From Coriobacteriaceae bacterium (GTDB taxonomy: Bacteria; Actinomycetota; Coriobacteriia; Coriobacteriales; UMGS124), in the NCBI GenBank assembly GCA_019421015.1, contig JAHZGC010000003.1:10248-74247 (forward strand): a DNA stretch of 64,000 bases, in the 5' to 3' direction. Of the stretch, positions 35,515 through 43,602 are shown in pieces (position 1 is the stretch's first letter; each line of letters opens with the position of its first letter). The notes under the pieces are model-generated. The model ran no database searches. It was not told the DNA's origin and was given only the letters and a program-made list of their open reading frames with translations. The position numbers and the translations under genes were made by a program.

Positions 35515-36375
35515 GTGAGCAGAAGACGCCTGACCCAGATCTTTCCATTCTTGCTTCCCCTGCGCCAATGGCAGCGCAAGCGCCTGTTCTACGCCGCCAT
35601 GCGCCTCGACCGGAGCCGCTACGCACACCGCACTCGCGCCCAGCCCCTCCCTTACTTGGTGCACGAACGCAGCGAGGCCATGATCAACCGCGCCAGCGGC
35701 CATCCCATCGTCTACCAGTACAACAAGGCCCATAACCTGCGCCTGGCCGCCGCCACGCTCGACGGACTGCTCATCGCCCCGGGCGAGACGTTCTCGTTCT
35801 GGCAGCGCGTGCGCCACGGCGACGAGCGCGAGCCCTACCAAGACGGCCTTGTGCTGCAGGACGGCATGATAACCGGTGCCTACGGCGGTGGCCTCTGCCA
35901 GCTCAGCGACCTGCTCCTACAGCTCTTCCTGCGCTCGGACCTTTACGTCATCGAGCGCCACCCGCACACGACCGCCTCGTTCGCCCCCACAGACGCCGGG
36001 GAGGCACTTGGCGTGGACGCCACGGTCAGCGAGGGTTGGCTCGACCTCAAGGCCTGCAACCCGACCGATGTCACCTACCAGCTCGGCTTCTCTTTCGAGG
36101 GGGAGCACATCGTCGGCACCCTGCGCTCCTCCGCAAGACCATCCCGGCGCTACGAGCTGTTCAACGAACGCGTGGCCTACTGGCGGGATACCAACGGGCA
36201 GCTGCACCTGAGCGCCACGGTAGCCCGACGGTGCCTCGACCCGGCGACGGGCGGCCCTTTGGCCGTCGAGCGGCTTTTCGAGACCGAGAGCCTCGTGGGC
36301 TATGAGCTTCCCCCGGACACGGCAGTCCTAGCCGGACGCCCCGAACCTCTTCCCCCCATCGTCCCCAACCCCTAA
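35515..36375 (+). CDS. VanW family protein
   Basis: A 286-residue protein with the VanW domain, named from glycopeptide-resistance clusters; its biochemical role is not known. Family features are HNLRLAAATLDGLLIAPGETFSFW, the Gly-rich GAYGGGLCQLSDLL block and ERHPHTTAS. No signal peptide is evident, only a short basic hydrophobic N-terminus. The start is a GTG with AAGGGA six bases upstream. Ten bases after its stop comes a VanG-type ligase gene, and vanW next to a D-Ala-D-Ser ligase gene is also found in vanG-type clusters. The 295-base divergent gap upstream should contain its promoter, which I cannot define. Confidence 0.88.
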   Translation: MSRRRLTQIFPFLLPLRQWQRKRLFYAAMRLDRSRYAHRTRAQPLPYLVHERSEAMINRASGHPIVYQYNKAHNLRLAAATLDGLLIAPGETFSFWQRVRHGDEREPYQDGLVLQDGMITGAYGGGLCQLSDLLLQLFLRSDLYVIERHPHTTASFAPTDAGEALGVDATVSEGWLDLKACNPTDVTYQLGFSFEGEHIVGTLRSSARPSRRYELFNERVAYWRDTNGQLHLSATVARRCLDPATGGPLAVERLFETESLVGYELPPDTAVLAGRPEPLPPIVPNP

Positions 36376-36385
36376 GGAGTGCACC

Positions 36386-37474
36386 ATGTCCTCGAACCAG
36401 AGCACCAAACCCACGGTCGCCGTCGTCTTCGGCGGCCACTCCAACGAGTACGACGTCTCCCTGCACTCGGCCGCAGCGGTGCTTGGCGCCTTCGACGGCG
36501 ACCGTCACACGGCCCTGCCCGTGGGTATCACGCGGACGGGCGACTGGTACCGATACCGCGGCCCCGTCGAGGCCATAGCAGACGGCAGCTGGGAGCGGCG
36601 GACGGCCGACCTCACGCCCGTGGCCGTCTCCCCCAACCGCTCCGTCCACGGCCTTCTCGAGCTGGGAGCAGCCGGCATCTCGGTCGTCCCCCTTGCCTGC
36701 GCCTTTCCGGTCCTGCACGGCCGCTTCGGCGAGGACGGGACCGTCCAGGGGATGTTCGAGCTCGCCGGCATCCCCCTCGTGGGCTGCACGACGCTGGCCT
36801 CGGCGCTCGCCATGGACAAGGAACGCGCCCACCGCGTCGCCGCGGCCGCAGGCATCGCGGTGCCCCGCTCGGTCGCCGTCGAGTCTTGGGAGCGCGCCTA
36901 CGCAGCGCAAGGGCTCAAGGCCGCGGGTATCGGCTTTCCCCTCTTTGTAAAGCCCGCACGTTCCGGCTCCTCCCATGGGATCTCTCTGGTCCAAAGCCCC
37001 TCCGAGCTCGAAGGGGCCCTCGACCGGGCCTTCGCGGTCGACCGCTCCGTGGTCGTCGAAGAGCGCGTGGAGGGCTTCGAAGTCGGCTGCGCGGTCGTGG
37101 GGAGCGGCAAGAAGCTCCTTACCGGCCTCGTTGACGAGATTGAGCTCACCGGGGGCTTTTTGGACTATGCCGAGAAATACGAGCGGGCCACCGCCGTCAT
37201 CCACATGCCGGCGCGAGTGGACGGCCAAACCTCCACGCGCATCACCCAGACCGCCCTCAAGGTCTATCGGGCGCTCGGCTGCTCGGGCTTTGCCCGGGTC
37301 GACCTCTTCCTCACGCCCGACGACACGATCGTCTTCAACGAGGTCAACACCATCCCCGGCCTCACGGCTATGAGCCGTTTCCCCGCCATGATGCGCGGGG
37401 CCGGCTACGAGCTGCCTGAGCTCGTGAGCCTGCTGGTCGCCAACGCGTTGGAGGAGGCCACCCATGACCTCTAG
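36386..37474 (+). CDS. D-alanine ligase, VanG/D-Ala-D-Ser type
   Basis: A 362-residue ATP-grasp ligase joining D-Ala to D-Ala or to D-Ser for the peptidoglycan stem. From memory of the family it is closest to VanG/VanE/VanC-type D-Ala-D-Ser ligases: VVFGGHSNEYDVSLHSAAAV, PVGITRTGDWYRY, VSPNRSVHGLLEL, FPVLHGRFGEDGTVQG, and the omega-loop region DEIELTGGFLDYAEKY. Metal-binding NEVNTIPG is intact. Substrate choice cannot be proved by eye. A strong TAAGGAG precedes the ATG; the end overlaps the antiporter gene by 11 bases. No vanXY, vanT or vanRS is in the window, and no other ddl is seen in the dcw cluster. Confidence 0.88.
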   Translation: MSSNQSTKPTVAVVFGGHSNEYDVSLHSAAAVLGAFDGDRHTALPVGITRTGDWYRYRGPVEAIADGSWERRTADLTPVAVSPNRSVHGLLELGAAGISVVPLACAFPVLHGRFGEDGTVQGMFELAGIPLVGCTTLASALAMDKERAHRVAAAAGIAVPRSVAVESWERAYAAQGLKAAGIGFPLFVKPARSGSSHGISLVQSPSELEGALDRAFAVDRSVVVEERVEGFEVGCAVVGSGKKLLTGLVDEIELTGGFLDYAEKYERATAVIHMPARVDGQTSTRITQTALKVYRALGCSGFARVDLFLTPDDTIVFNEVNTIPGLTAMSRFPAMMRGAGYELPELVSLLVANALEEATHDL

Positions 37475-38930
37475 CGCAAAGCCCGCCCTCGCCTTTTACG
37501 GGGGCCCCTGGGTGTCGTTTCTCCCCTTCGCGATCTTTGTGGCCGCCATCGTGCTCACCACCTTCGTCTGGGGGTCCATCTCCGACGGGGCCCTGTGGCT
37601 GCCGGCCTTCCTCGCCCTCGTGGTCCCCTTCTTTCTCGCCCGTGACAAGCGCGCCTACACCGAGGCGCTCGTCGGGGGCATGGCTAGCCGAGAGGCCATC
37701 GCCCCTGTGGTGTGCTGGCTGTTCGCGGGCGTCTTCTCGGCCCTGTTGCGTGCCTCGGGGCTCGCCGGCGCCATAGCAGGGCTGGCAGCGGGGGCCGGCG
37801 TTGGCGCGACCCCCTTCCTCATCGTGGCCTTCGCCGCCTCGGCGCTCTTCGCGACCGCCTCGGGCACGGGGTTCGGCACCATCGCCGCCGGCATGGGCGT
37901 CATCTACCCGGCGGGTATCGCCCTAGGTTGCGACCCGGCGCTGCTCGCCGGCACCGTCATCTCGGGAGCGGTGCTGGGCGACAACCTCGCCCCCGTCTCG
38001 GACACCACGATCTGCTCGGCCCTCTCGCAGGGGGTCGACGTCCCCGGCGTGGTGCGCTCGAGACTCAAGTACGCGGCGGCGGCCTCGGTGCTCACGGTCG
38101 CGGCGCTTTTGGTGCTCGGCAGCTTGCTCAACGGGCCGGCGCAGGCGGGAACCGGCTCCCAGGGGTTCGACGCCGTCGCCTTCCTCATGCTCGTGCCCGT
38201 GCTGCTGACGGTGGCCGTCGCCGTCAAGACGGGCGACATCGTGGCGGCCACCACCGTGGGCATCGTGCTCGCCGCCGCAGTGGGAGCGCTGAGCGGGCAG
38301 TTCGCGGTCTTCTCGACCGCGCCGGGGGCGAATGCCCTGGTGACCCTTACGGGCGAGGGGCTCGACCGCGCCGTAGGGGGCATCCTCTACAACGGTCTCT
38401 CCGGCATGGTCCAGGTCTGCGTCCTCGCCCTTCTGCTCTTTGGCTCAACGGCCGTCATGCGCGCCGGCGGCGGAGACGAGCGGCTGCTGCAGGCCCTGGG
38501 CAAGGTGGCGCGCACGCCCCGCTCCACCGAGTTCGTCATCTCCGCAATGGTCGTCGCGCTCTCGTGCATTATGGGTCTGAACGCCCCGGCCATCCTCGCC
38601 GTAGGGGCGTCGTTCGCCAAGCCGCTCGCGCAGGCTCAGGGCATCTCCCCTTACCGCACGGCCAACCTGCTCGACGCGATGTCGAACACCCTCGTCTACG
38701 CGCTGCCCTGGACGCCGGCCGTCGTCTTTACCATGGGGTTCGCCGCCGAAACGTCAGCACCGCTGTCGGCACTCCAGATCACCCCCTTCGTCGTCTATGG
38801 TTACGCCCTGCTCGTCGTGATGGTCGCCTCCATCCTGCTGGGCATAGGTCGCCGCGATGGCGAGAAGACCGCGGCGGTGGGGGAAAGTCCGTGTACGTCG
38901 GGCGAAAAGGCGCCCCAAGCCTGCAAATAA
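37464..38930 (+). CDS. nhaC: NhaC-family Na+/H+ antiporter
   Basis: A 488-residue membrane transporter of the NhaC family, usually exchanging sodium for protons (some members carry amino or organic acids). About twelve hydrophobic helices are visible, with SGTGFGTIAAGMGVIYPAG, GAVLGDNLAPVSDTTICSA (family signature) and, in the second half, GLNAPAILAVGASFAKPLA. The ATG lies within the end of the ligase gene, with GGAGGAGG about six bases upstream, so the two are co-translated. A link between sodium export and the hydrogenase or cell-wall ligase is possible but unproved. Confidence 0.88.
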   Translation: MTSSAKPALAFYGGPWVSFLPFAIFVAAIVLTTFVWGSISDGALWLPAFLALVVPFFLARDKRAYTEALVGGMASREAIAPVVCWLFAGVFSALLRASGLAGAIAGLAAGAGVGATPFLIVAFAASALFATASGTGFGTIAAGMGVIYPAGIALGCDPALLAGTVISGAVLGDNLAPVSDTTICSALSQGVDVPGVVRSRLKYAAAASVLTVAALLVLGSLLNGPAQAGTGSQGFDAVAFLMLVPVLLTVAVAVKTGDIVAATTVGIVLAAAVGALSGQFAVFSTAPGANALVTLTGEGLDRAVGGILYNGLSGMVQVCVLALLLFGSTAVMRAGGGDERLLQALGKVARTPRSTEFVISAMVVALSCIMGLNAPAILAVGASFAKPLAQAQGISPYRTANLLDAMSNTLVYALPWTPAVVFTMGFAAETSAPLSALQITPFVVYGYALLVVMVASILLGIGRRDGEKTAAVGESPCTSGEKAPQACK

Positions 38931-39020
38931 CGGACCGTGGGCACGTATACTGCTCACGTCGTGACATCTAAGGTCGGCTGCACCCCCCGCGGCCGGCCAT
39001 TTTGGCAAGAGGGAGTGCCC

Positions 39021-40445
39021 GTGGGCGGTTTCTTTGGAGTGGCGTCGCATCGCGACGTCGTGCTCGACGTGTTCTTTGGCGTGGACTATCACTCGCACCT
39101 CGGCACGCGCCGTGCCGGCATGGTCATACTCGACCGCGAGGCGGGTTTCCAGCGCCAGATCCACTCCATCGAGAACGCCCCGTTCAGGACGCGCTTCGAG
39201 AAGGACATCGAGGAGTTCCACGGCACGAGCGGCATCGGCTGCATCAGCGACCGCGACCCCCAGCCGTTGCTCGTGCGCTCACACCTGGGCACCTTCGCCA
39301 TCACCACCATCGGTGCCATCAACAACGCCGACGAGCTGGTAGACGAGTACTTCGCGGACTGCTCGAGCCAGTTCACGGCCATGAGCTCCGGCTCCGTGAA
39401 CTCGACCGAGCTGGTGGCCGCCCTCATCAACCAATGCGACGACTTCGTCTCGGGCATCCAGCATGCCTGGGACAAGATCGACGGCTCGCTCACGCTGCTC
39501 ATCATGACCCGCGACGGCGAGATCATCGCCGCGCGCGACCGCATGGGACGCCTGCCCGTGCTCATCGGCCGCGACCCCGACGGCCACTGCGTGTCGTTTG
39601 AGTCGTTCGCCTACTCCAAGCTGGGCTACCACGACGAATACGAGCTCGGTCCCGCCGAGATCGTGCGCGTCACCGCCGACCGTTACCTGACCTTGGCCCC
39701 GGCCCAGGAGGAGATGAAGATCTGCGCCTTCCTGTGGACCTACTACGGCTACCCCAACTCCAACTACGAGGGCGTGAACGTCGAGGTCATGCGCAACCGC
39801 AACGGCCAGATCATGGCCCGCGACGAAGCCGCCCGCGGTTGTGTGCCGCAAGTCGACTCCATCGCCGGCGTGCCCGACTCCGGCGTGCCCCACGCCATCG
39901 GCTACGCCAACCAGTGCGGCATTCCCTTTGCGCGCCCCTTCATCAAGTACACCCCCACCTGGCCGCGCTCGTTCATGCCTGGCAACCAGGCCATCCGCAA
40001 CCGTGTCGCCAAGATGAAGCAGATTCCCGTGCCCGAGCTCATCAAAGACAAGAAGCTGCTCTTTGTGGACGACTCCATCGTACGCGGCACCCAGCTGCGC
40101 GAGACCGTGGACTTTCTCTACGAGTCGGGGGCCGACGAGGTGCACATGCGCTCAGCATGCCCGCCCATCATGTTCAACTGCAAGTACCTGAGCTTCTCGG
40201 CCAACAACTCCGAGATGGACCTGCTGGCGCGACGCACCATCCAGAAGCTCGAGGGTGACGAAGGCCAGCAGCACCTCGAGGAGTACGCCGACGCCACCAC
40301 CGAGCGCGGCCAGTGCATGCTGCGCTCGATCTGTGAGGAGATGGGCTTCGACTCGCTCTCGTACCAGTCGCTCGACGGCATGCTCGAGGCCATCGGCATC
40401 GACCGCAGCAAGGTGTGCACCTATTGCTGGAACGGCAAGGAGTAA
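39021..40445 (+). CDS. PurF-like phosphoribosyltransferase with inactive glutaminase domain
   Basis: A 474-residue homologue of amidophosphoribosyltransferase (PurF; PRPP plus glutamine to phosphoribosylamine). The PRPP loop is intact (LFVDDSIVRGTQ), and cysteines matching the [4Fe-4S] ligands of Bacillus-type PurF are kept (MKICAF, ACPPIMFNC, CTYCWNGK). The glutaminase half is not functional as written: the start reads M-G-G-F-F-G where PurF has M-C-G-I-F-G, so the nucleophile is Gly. The RYST-type motif is replaced by ISDRD, and HNGN reads TIGA. The GTG start has GAGGGAG five bases upstream and no cysteine lies nearby upstream. It may use ammonia, partner another glutaminase, or have a new role. 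Confidence 0.88.
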   Translation: MGGFFGVASHRDVVLDVFFGVDYHSHLGTRRAGMVILDREAGFQRQIHSIENAPFRTRFEKDIEEFHGTSGIGCISDRDPQPLLVRSHLGTFAITTIGAINNADELVDEYFADCSSQFTAMSSGSVNSTELVAALINQCDDFVSGIQHAWDKIDGSLTLLIMTRDGEIIAARDRMGRLPVLIGRDPDGHCVSFESFAYSKLGYHDEYELGPAEIVRVTADRYLTLAPAQEEMKICAFLWTYYGYPNSNYEGVNVEVMRNRNGQIMARDEAARGCVPQVDSIAGVPDSGVPHAIGYANQCGIPFARPFIKYTPTWPRSFMPGNQAIRNRVAKMKQIPVPELIKDKKLLFVDDSIVRGTQLRETVDFLYESGADEVHMRSACPPIMFNCKYLSFSANNSEMDLLARRTIQKLEGDEGQQHLEEYADATTERGQCMLRSICEEMGFDSLSYQSLDGMLEAIGIDRSKVCTYCWNGKE

Positions 40446-40483
40446 GCCCGCGGGCCGACGTCGCTCCAAAACCCAGCCAAACC

Positions 40484-40526
40484 CGCTCCCGCCGCCCTAC
40501 CGCCCACGGTGATGGCGACGGGAGCG
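40484..40526. repeat. Inverted repeat across the purF-like/vsr convergent junction
   Basis: Arms CGCTCCCGCCGCC and GGCGACGGGAGCG pair at 12 of 13 positions around a 17-base loop. It overlaps the last codons of vsr and has no T-run, so it could be a transcript end for the PurF-like gene or only a GC-rich coding accident. Confidence 0.35.
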
Positions 40527-41147
40527 CACGTGCTGCGCCGCCAGACCGTTGGGGCCGTGGACATGGGTAAGCCCCAGCACCACGAGCCTGCCGGGACGCT
40601 CGTCGGCTTTGACGCGCACGGGCGCAGCCATACGCACCTCGGCCTCGACCGCCTCCATAGTCCTGCGGACGCGCCGCTTCTTAAGGCGGCACTCCCACAC
40701 CACGATGACGGTCCAACCAGCCTCAACAAGAGCCTGGGCGTCGCGCGCATCCCGCTCCTGGTTGCGCCGGAACTTGGCGTTCCAAAACTCAGCGTTGGAA
40801 CGAGGCCTGCTCGGGTTGCAGTACGGGCAGCGGTGCCAGAAGCAGCCGTGGACGAATATGGCCACCTTACGGCCCGGAAACGCGATGTCGGGCCGCCCTG
40901 CGGCACCCTTCCACTGGAGACGGTAGCCCGTAAGGCCTACCTCCCGCAGGTGCCGGCGCACGAGCAACTCGGGCTTGGTGTTCTTGCTGCGGTTCCCTTG
41001 CATGGAATGGCGCACGGCCTCAGACGAGGCGGGGGGCACTGCGGGCACTTTAGCCTTGCGCGCCGCCCGCTCGGCGGCAACGTCGCAGACCTTGACCTCG
41101 ACATGCAGAGGCTCTTCGGAGACGAGCGCTTCCGGCATAACACCCAC
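40497..41147 (-). CDS. vsr: Very short patch repair endonuclease Vsr
   Basis: A ~216-residue Vsr-type nickase, which cuts next to T/G mismatches arising from deamination of 5-methylcytosine. The Vsr core (about residues 50-165) is clear: MQGNRSKNTKPELLVRRHL, RLQWKGAAGRPDIAFPGRKVAIFVHGCFWH, zinc-binding CPYC, NAEFWNAKFRRNQERD and GWTVIVVWECRLK. There is a ~45-residue N-terminal extension and a ~50-residue basic C-terminal tail (VRSRRHHRGR). No cytosine methyltransferase is encoded in the window, although vsr usually sits beside one. Start uncertain: a GTG 3 bases after the lipoprotein stop is used; an ATG lies three codons on. Confidence 0.92.
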   Translation of the reverse strand: MGVMPEALVSEEPLHVEVKVCDVAAERAARKAKVPAVPPASSEAVRHSMQGNRSKNTKPELLVRRHLREVGLTGYRLQWKGAAGRPDIAFPGRKVAIFVHGCFWHRCPYCNPSRPRSNAEFWNAKFRRNQERDARDAQALVEAGWTVIVVWECRLKKRRVRRTMEAVEAEVRMAAPVRVKADERPGRLVVLGLTHVHGPNGLAAQHVRSRRHHRGR

Positions 41148-41150
41148 GCG

Positions 41151-41909
41151 TTACTCGCCTTCGGGCGCAGCCCCTTCGACGGGCTGATCGACGGGTTGCT
41201 CAGCGGGGGTCTCCACCGGCGGCAGCAACGCCGCCAGGTTGGCGTCGGCCGCGGCCGCCGTGGCCTGGAGCAGCTCGTCGCTGGTATCGCCAGCCGAAAC
41301 CGCGTCGAGGCCGCCGAGCAACGCCGCAGTCAACGCCGTCGAGTCTTCAAGGTGCCAGGCGGAGCCTTCTTTGACGTAGGTCAGCTCGAGGTCAGAGGTG
41401 ACAAGGGGCGTCTCGGGGTTCTGCAGGCACTGCACGAGTACCTCCGACAGGTGCTTCGTAAGAGCCGTCTGGTCGAGCGCGGCAAGGGCGTCGCGGCCGG
41501 CCTGGGTCGAGAGCTCGTTGACCAGCATGGCCGTGTAGTTCTGCATGACGGAGGTCATGTCCTTGTTCGTCACCTGAAGCGCCACCTGGGCCGTATCGCC
41601 GTCGACCTGGATGTCGCCCACCGCATAGGAAAGGCTGGCGAACATCGCCCCATAGACGGTCACCGGGTCGATACCGGCGGCCAGAAGCTCGTTGGTGAAG
41701 TCCGAGGTGAACAGCTCGGTGGAGGTCTCGGTGGTCAGGTTTGAAAGCTGCCCCATCTCCGTCTCGATACCGCCGCGCAGCGTCTCTTTAACCTGCTCGG
41801 CAGTCTCCCCACAGCCGGCGCAGCACACGACGGCACAGGCGGCCGCGACCGCGCAGAGCCACATGGCCGCCTTGCGAAGCCGCCCCTGCACACCAAACCC
41901 CTTGTCCAT
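41151..41909 (-). CDS. Putative lipoprotein (DUF5105-like)
   Basis: A 252-residue predicted lipoprotein. The N-terminus MDKGFGVQGRLRKAAMWLCAVAA is basic then hydrophobic, ending in VCCAGC, a plausible lipobox with Cys as the +1 residue. The mature part resembles small secreted proteins with a DUF5105-like fold (GGIETEMGQLSNLTTET and VGDIQVDGDTAQVALQVTNKD), probably helix then beta sheet. The tail is Ala/Pro/Glu-rich (PVETPAEQPVDQPVEG). Function unknown. The start is supported by GAGAGGAG five bases upstream. It precedes vsr by 3 bases on the same strand, but a functional link is not obvious. Confidence 0.7.
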   Translation of the reverse strand: MDKGFGVQGRLRKAAMWLCAVAAACAVVCCAGCGETAEQVKETLRGGIETEMGQLSNLTTETSTELFTSDFTNELLAAGIDPVTVYGAMFASLSYAVGDIQVDGDTAQVALQVTNKDMTSVMQNYTAMLVNELSTQAGRDALAALDQTALTKHLSEVLVQCLQNPETPLVTSDLELTYVKEGSAWHLEDSTALTAALLGGLDAVSAGDTSDELLQATAAAADANLAALLPPVETPAEQPVDQPVEGAAPEGE

Positions 41910-42034
41910 CGCCGCTCCTCTCCCGGGCAAGGCGTCCCACGCAGGAGCGCCCGCCCTCATCACCGGTGTCGCAGATGTCCGCACGCCGGGCAAAAGCCGT
42001 GTATCGTTACAGGATACCTCAGAGCCGGTCTTCC

Positions 42035-42979
42035 CTATCGCCCGTTGGACCCCAGCGCCAAACCTTCGGCAATTAAACGGTCAAGCGCCCCCACCACGTC
42101 CAGGGCGCTCTCGGTACCGGCGGAAAAGACCAGGCTGCCCGGTTGTGCCCCCCGGTAAAGCCTGCTGCGGCAAGGCCACCCCGGCCCGTCCCCCGTCATC
42201 CCCCCATCCCACGGCCTCTCTCCCAAAAGCCCGAAGGCCACCAAGGGACCAAAGCCATGCTCAAGAGTGGCCCGGGCGTCCGCGTTCGCCTCGTCTTCGG
42301 GCAGCCCCGGATATGAGACCCAGCCAACCCCCGGGTGAGCCGCCAGGTAATGGGCAACGGCCAGGGCCACGTCGCTTCTGCGTTGGGTCGTCCCCGAAAG
42401 GCAGCGCAGCCCCGCACCCAGGCGTCCCTCGTCGGCAGCCCCAAGGCCCACCGGCGAGCCCGTCGCCGCAACCTGTCCCCAAAACCTCTCCCAAGCCTGC
42501 CCGTTTCTGGCCACGACGGCCACGCGGGGCCCAGAGGGGCCGTCAGGCAACAGGGCGGGGTCCAGCAGCCCGCCCAAGTCCTCGATCACGACGTCTGCCC
42601 CCATCTGCAGCGGACGGCACAGGTAGGGGCCGACCGACACGTTCACCACCACGCGGAGCGACCCCGAATCGCACCCTCCCAACCACGGGCGCAACCGGCA
42701 CACTGCGAGCCGGCCCGCCTCGCCGACAGAGAGCGTCTTGGCCACGGCAACACGCCCTGGCACGGCCCGACCGTCCCCCCAATCGAGCAAACGCGTTCCC
42801 AAAGCAGGCTCCACCAGCGCGGCATGCATACCTCCCTCCAGAGCCGCCAGCACCGGGAGGGGGCCTTCGCCGGCGCACGCGATGGTGTCGAAGCTGCGGT
42901 CGGGGTGATAGGGCGCACCGCCCTCAAGGTCGATCTCCCCGATGCCATCCCACTTTACAGGCCGCCCGCTGCCGCCCAT
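42035..42979 (-). CDS. Degenerate Cys/Met-metabolism PLP-fold protein, no catalytic lysine
   Basis: A ~314-residue protein clearly derived from the O-acetylhomoserine sulfhydrylase/cystathionine synthase family (normally ~420 residues). Recognisable are FDTIACAGEGP near the start, VGPYLCRPLQMGADVVI in the middle, VGWVSYPGLPEDEANADARA, GFGPLVAFGLLGE and PGSLVFSAGTES. The usual S-A-T-K-Y-L-G-G motif with the PLP lysine is replaced by an E-D-L-G-G-L-L-like sequence, and ~65 residues before it, which carry most PLP-binding contacts, are missing. It keeps an open frame and normal codon use, so it may be a pseudoenzyme with a kept role rather than a decaying gene. Start uncertain (MGGSGRP used). 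Confidence 0.72.
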   Translation of the reverse strand: MGGSGRPVKWDGIGEIDLEGGAPYHPDRSFDTIACAGEGPLPVLAALEGGMHAALVEPALGTRLLDWGDGRAVPGRVAVAKTLSVGEAGRLAVCRLRPWLGGCDSGSLRVVVNVSVGPYLCRPLQMGADVVIEDLGGLLDPALLPDGPSGPRVAVVARNGQAWERFWGQVAATGSPVGLGAADEGRLGAGLRCLSGTTQRRSDVALAVAHYLAAHPGVGWVSYPGLPEDEANADARATLEHGFGPLVAFGLLGERPWDGGMTGDGPGWPCRSRLYRGAQPGSLVFSAGTESALDVVGALDRLIAEGLALGSNGR

Positions 42980-43106
42980 GGCCCACCATGCCCTTTCCAC
43001 CCGATTCGTCCCGACCGACCGTCTATAACCTTTTATCCTACTGGGATACGGGCCGATATAAAACGTTGGCCATCGACACCCCAAAGCCTTGGAGAGGAGC
43101 ACAGGC

Positions 43107-43532
43107 GTGGATAAGAACCTGAACGTCGCAGCCGCAGTGATCATCGACGGCGACCGTATCCTGGCCGCACAGCGATCCCATGGGGAGCTTGCCGGCGGCT
43201 GGGAGTTTCCGGGCGGCAAGATCGAGGACGGCGAGACGGCAGAGGAGGCCTGTGTCCGCGAGGTTCGAGAAGAGCTCGGCGTCACGGTGGCCGACCTCAA
43301 GCCGTTCGTAAGCCTCGAGTACGAATACCCGTCGTTCCATATGGACCTGCAGACGTTCACCTGCCGTATCGTAGAAGGTACCCCCGCCATCACCGAGCAC
43401 GCGGAACTGCGCTGGCTCACCGGCGAGGAACTCGACTCGGTACCGTGGCTGCCCGCCGACATCCAGGTGATCAACGCCCTTAAAGCCTACCTGCTTAACT
43501 CCGGCAGCTTCACCGCGAGCGTCGAAGCCTAA
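43107..43532 (+). CDS. Nudix hydrolase (MutT-like (d)CTP/8-oxo-dGTP type)
   Basis: A 141-residue Nudix enzyme that hydrolyses nucleoside diphosphate derivatives. The Nudix box is complete: G-K-I-E-D-G-E-x7-R-E-V-R-E-E-L-G-V. Together with VAAAVIIDGDRILAAQRSHG and GGWEFPGGK, this places it in the MutT/NudG group that cleans oxidised or unusual nucleotides; the exact substrate is unknown. The GTG start (reading MDKNLNVAAA) is used because GAGAGGAG lies seven bases upstream; a longer start six codons earlier lacks one. It is divergent from the PLP-fold gene and ends at a hairpin shared with the dcw cluster. Confidence 0.93.
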   Translation: MDKNLNVAAAVIIDGDRILAAQRSHGELAGGWEFPGGKIEDGETAEEACVREVREELGVTVADLKPFVSLEYEYPSFHMDLQTFTCRIVEGTPAITEHAELRWLTGEELDSVPWLPADIQVINALKAYLLNSGSFTASVEA

Positions 43533-43564
43533 AAAAGACCCCGTCTGAGATAGCCAGACGGGGT
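43531..43564 (-). terminator. Terminator at the end of the dcw cluster
   Basis: On the minus strand a 10-bp perfect stem (GACCCCGTCT/AGACGGGGTC) with a 8-base loop is followed by TTTTTT, a classic intrinsic terminator 38 bases after divIVA. On the plus strand the same hairpin begins at the Nudix stop but is followed by CTTCG, so it is weaker in that direction. Confidence 0.9.
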
Positions 43565-43602
43565 CCTTCGCATTCAACGGCACGCCTCGATGCAAGCCCG
43601 CT

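Noticed and set aside
35515..37474. Mobile vancomycin-resistance operon
   Set aside because: No vanXY, vanT, regulator, transposase or composition shift; base use matches neighbours, so it looks resident.
40446..43107. A defence island around vsr
   Set aside because: The neighbours are a lipoprotein, a PLP-fold protein and a Nudix hydrolase; no methylase, restriction or toxin-antitoxin gene is visible.
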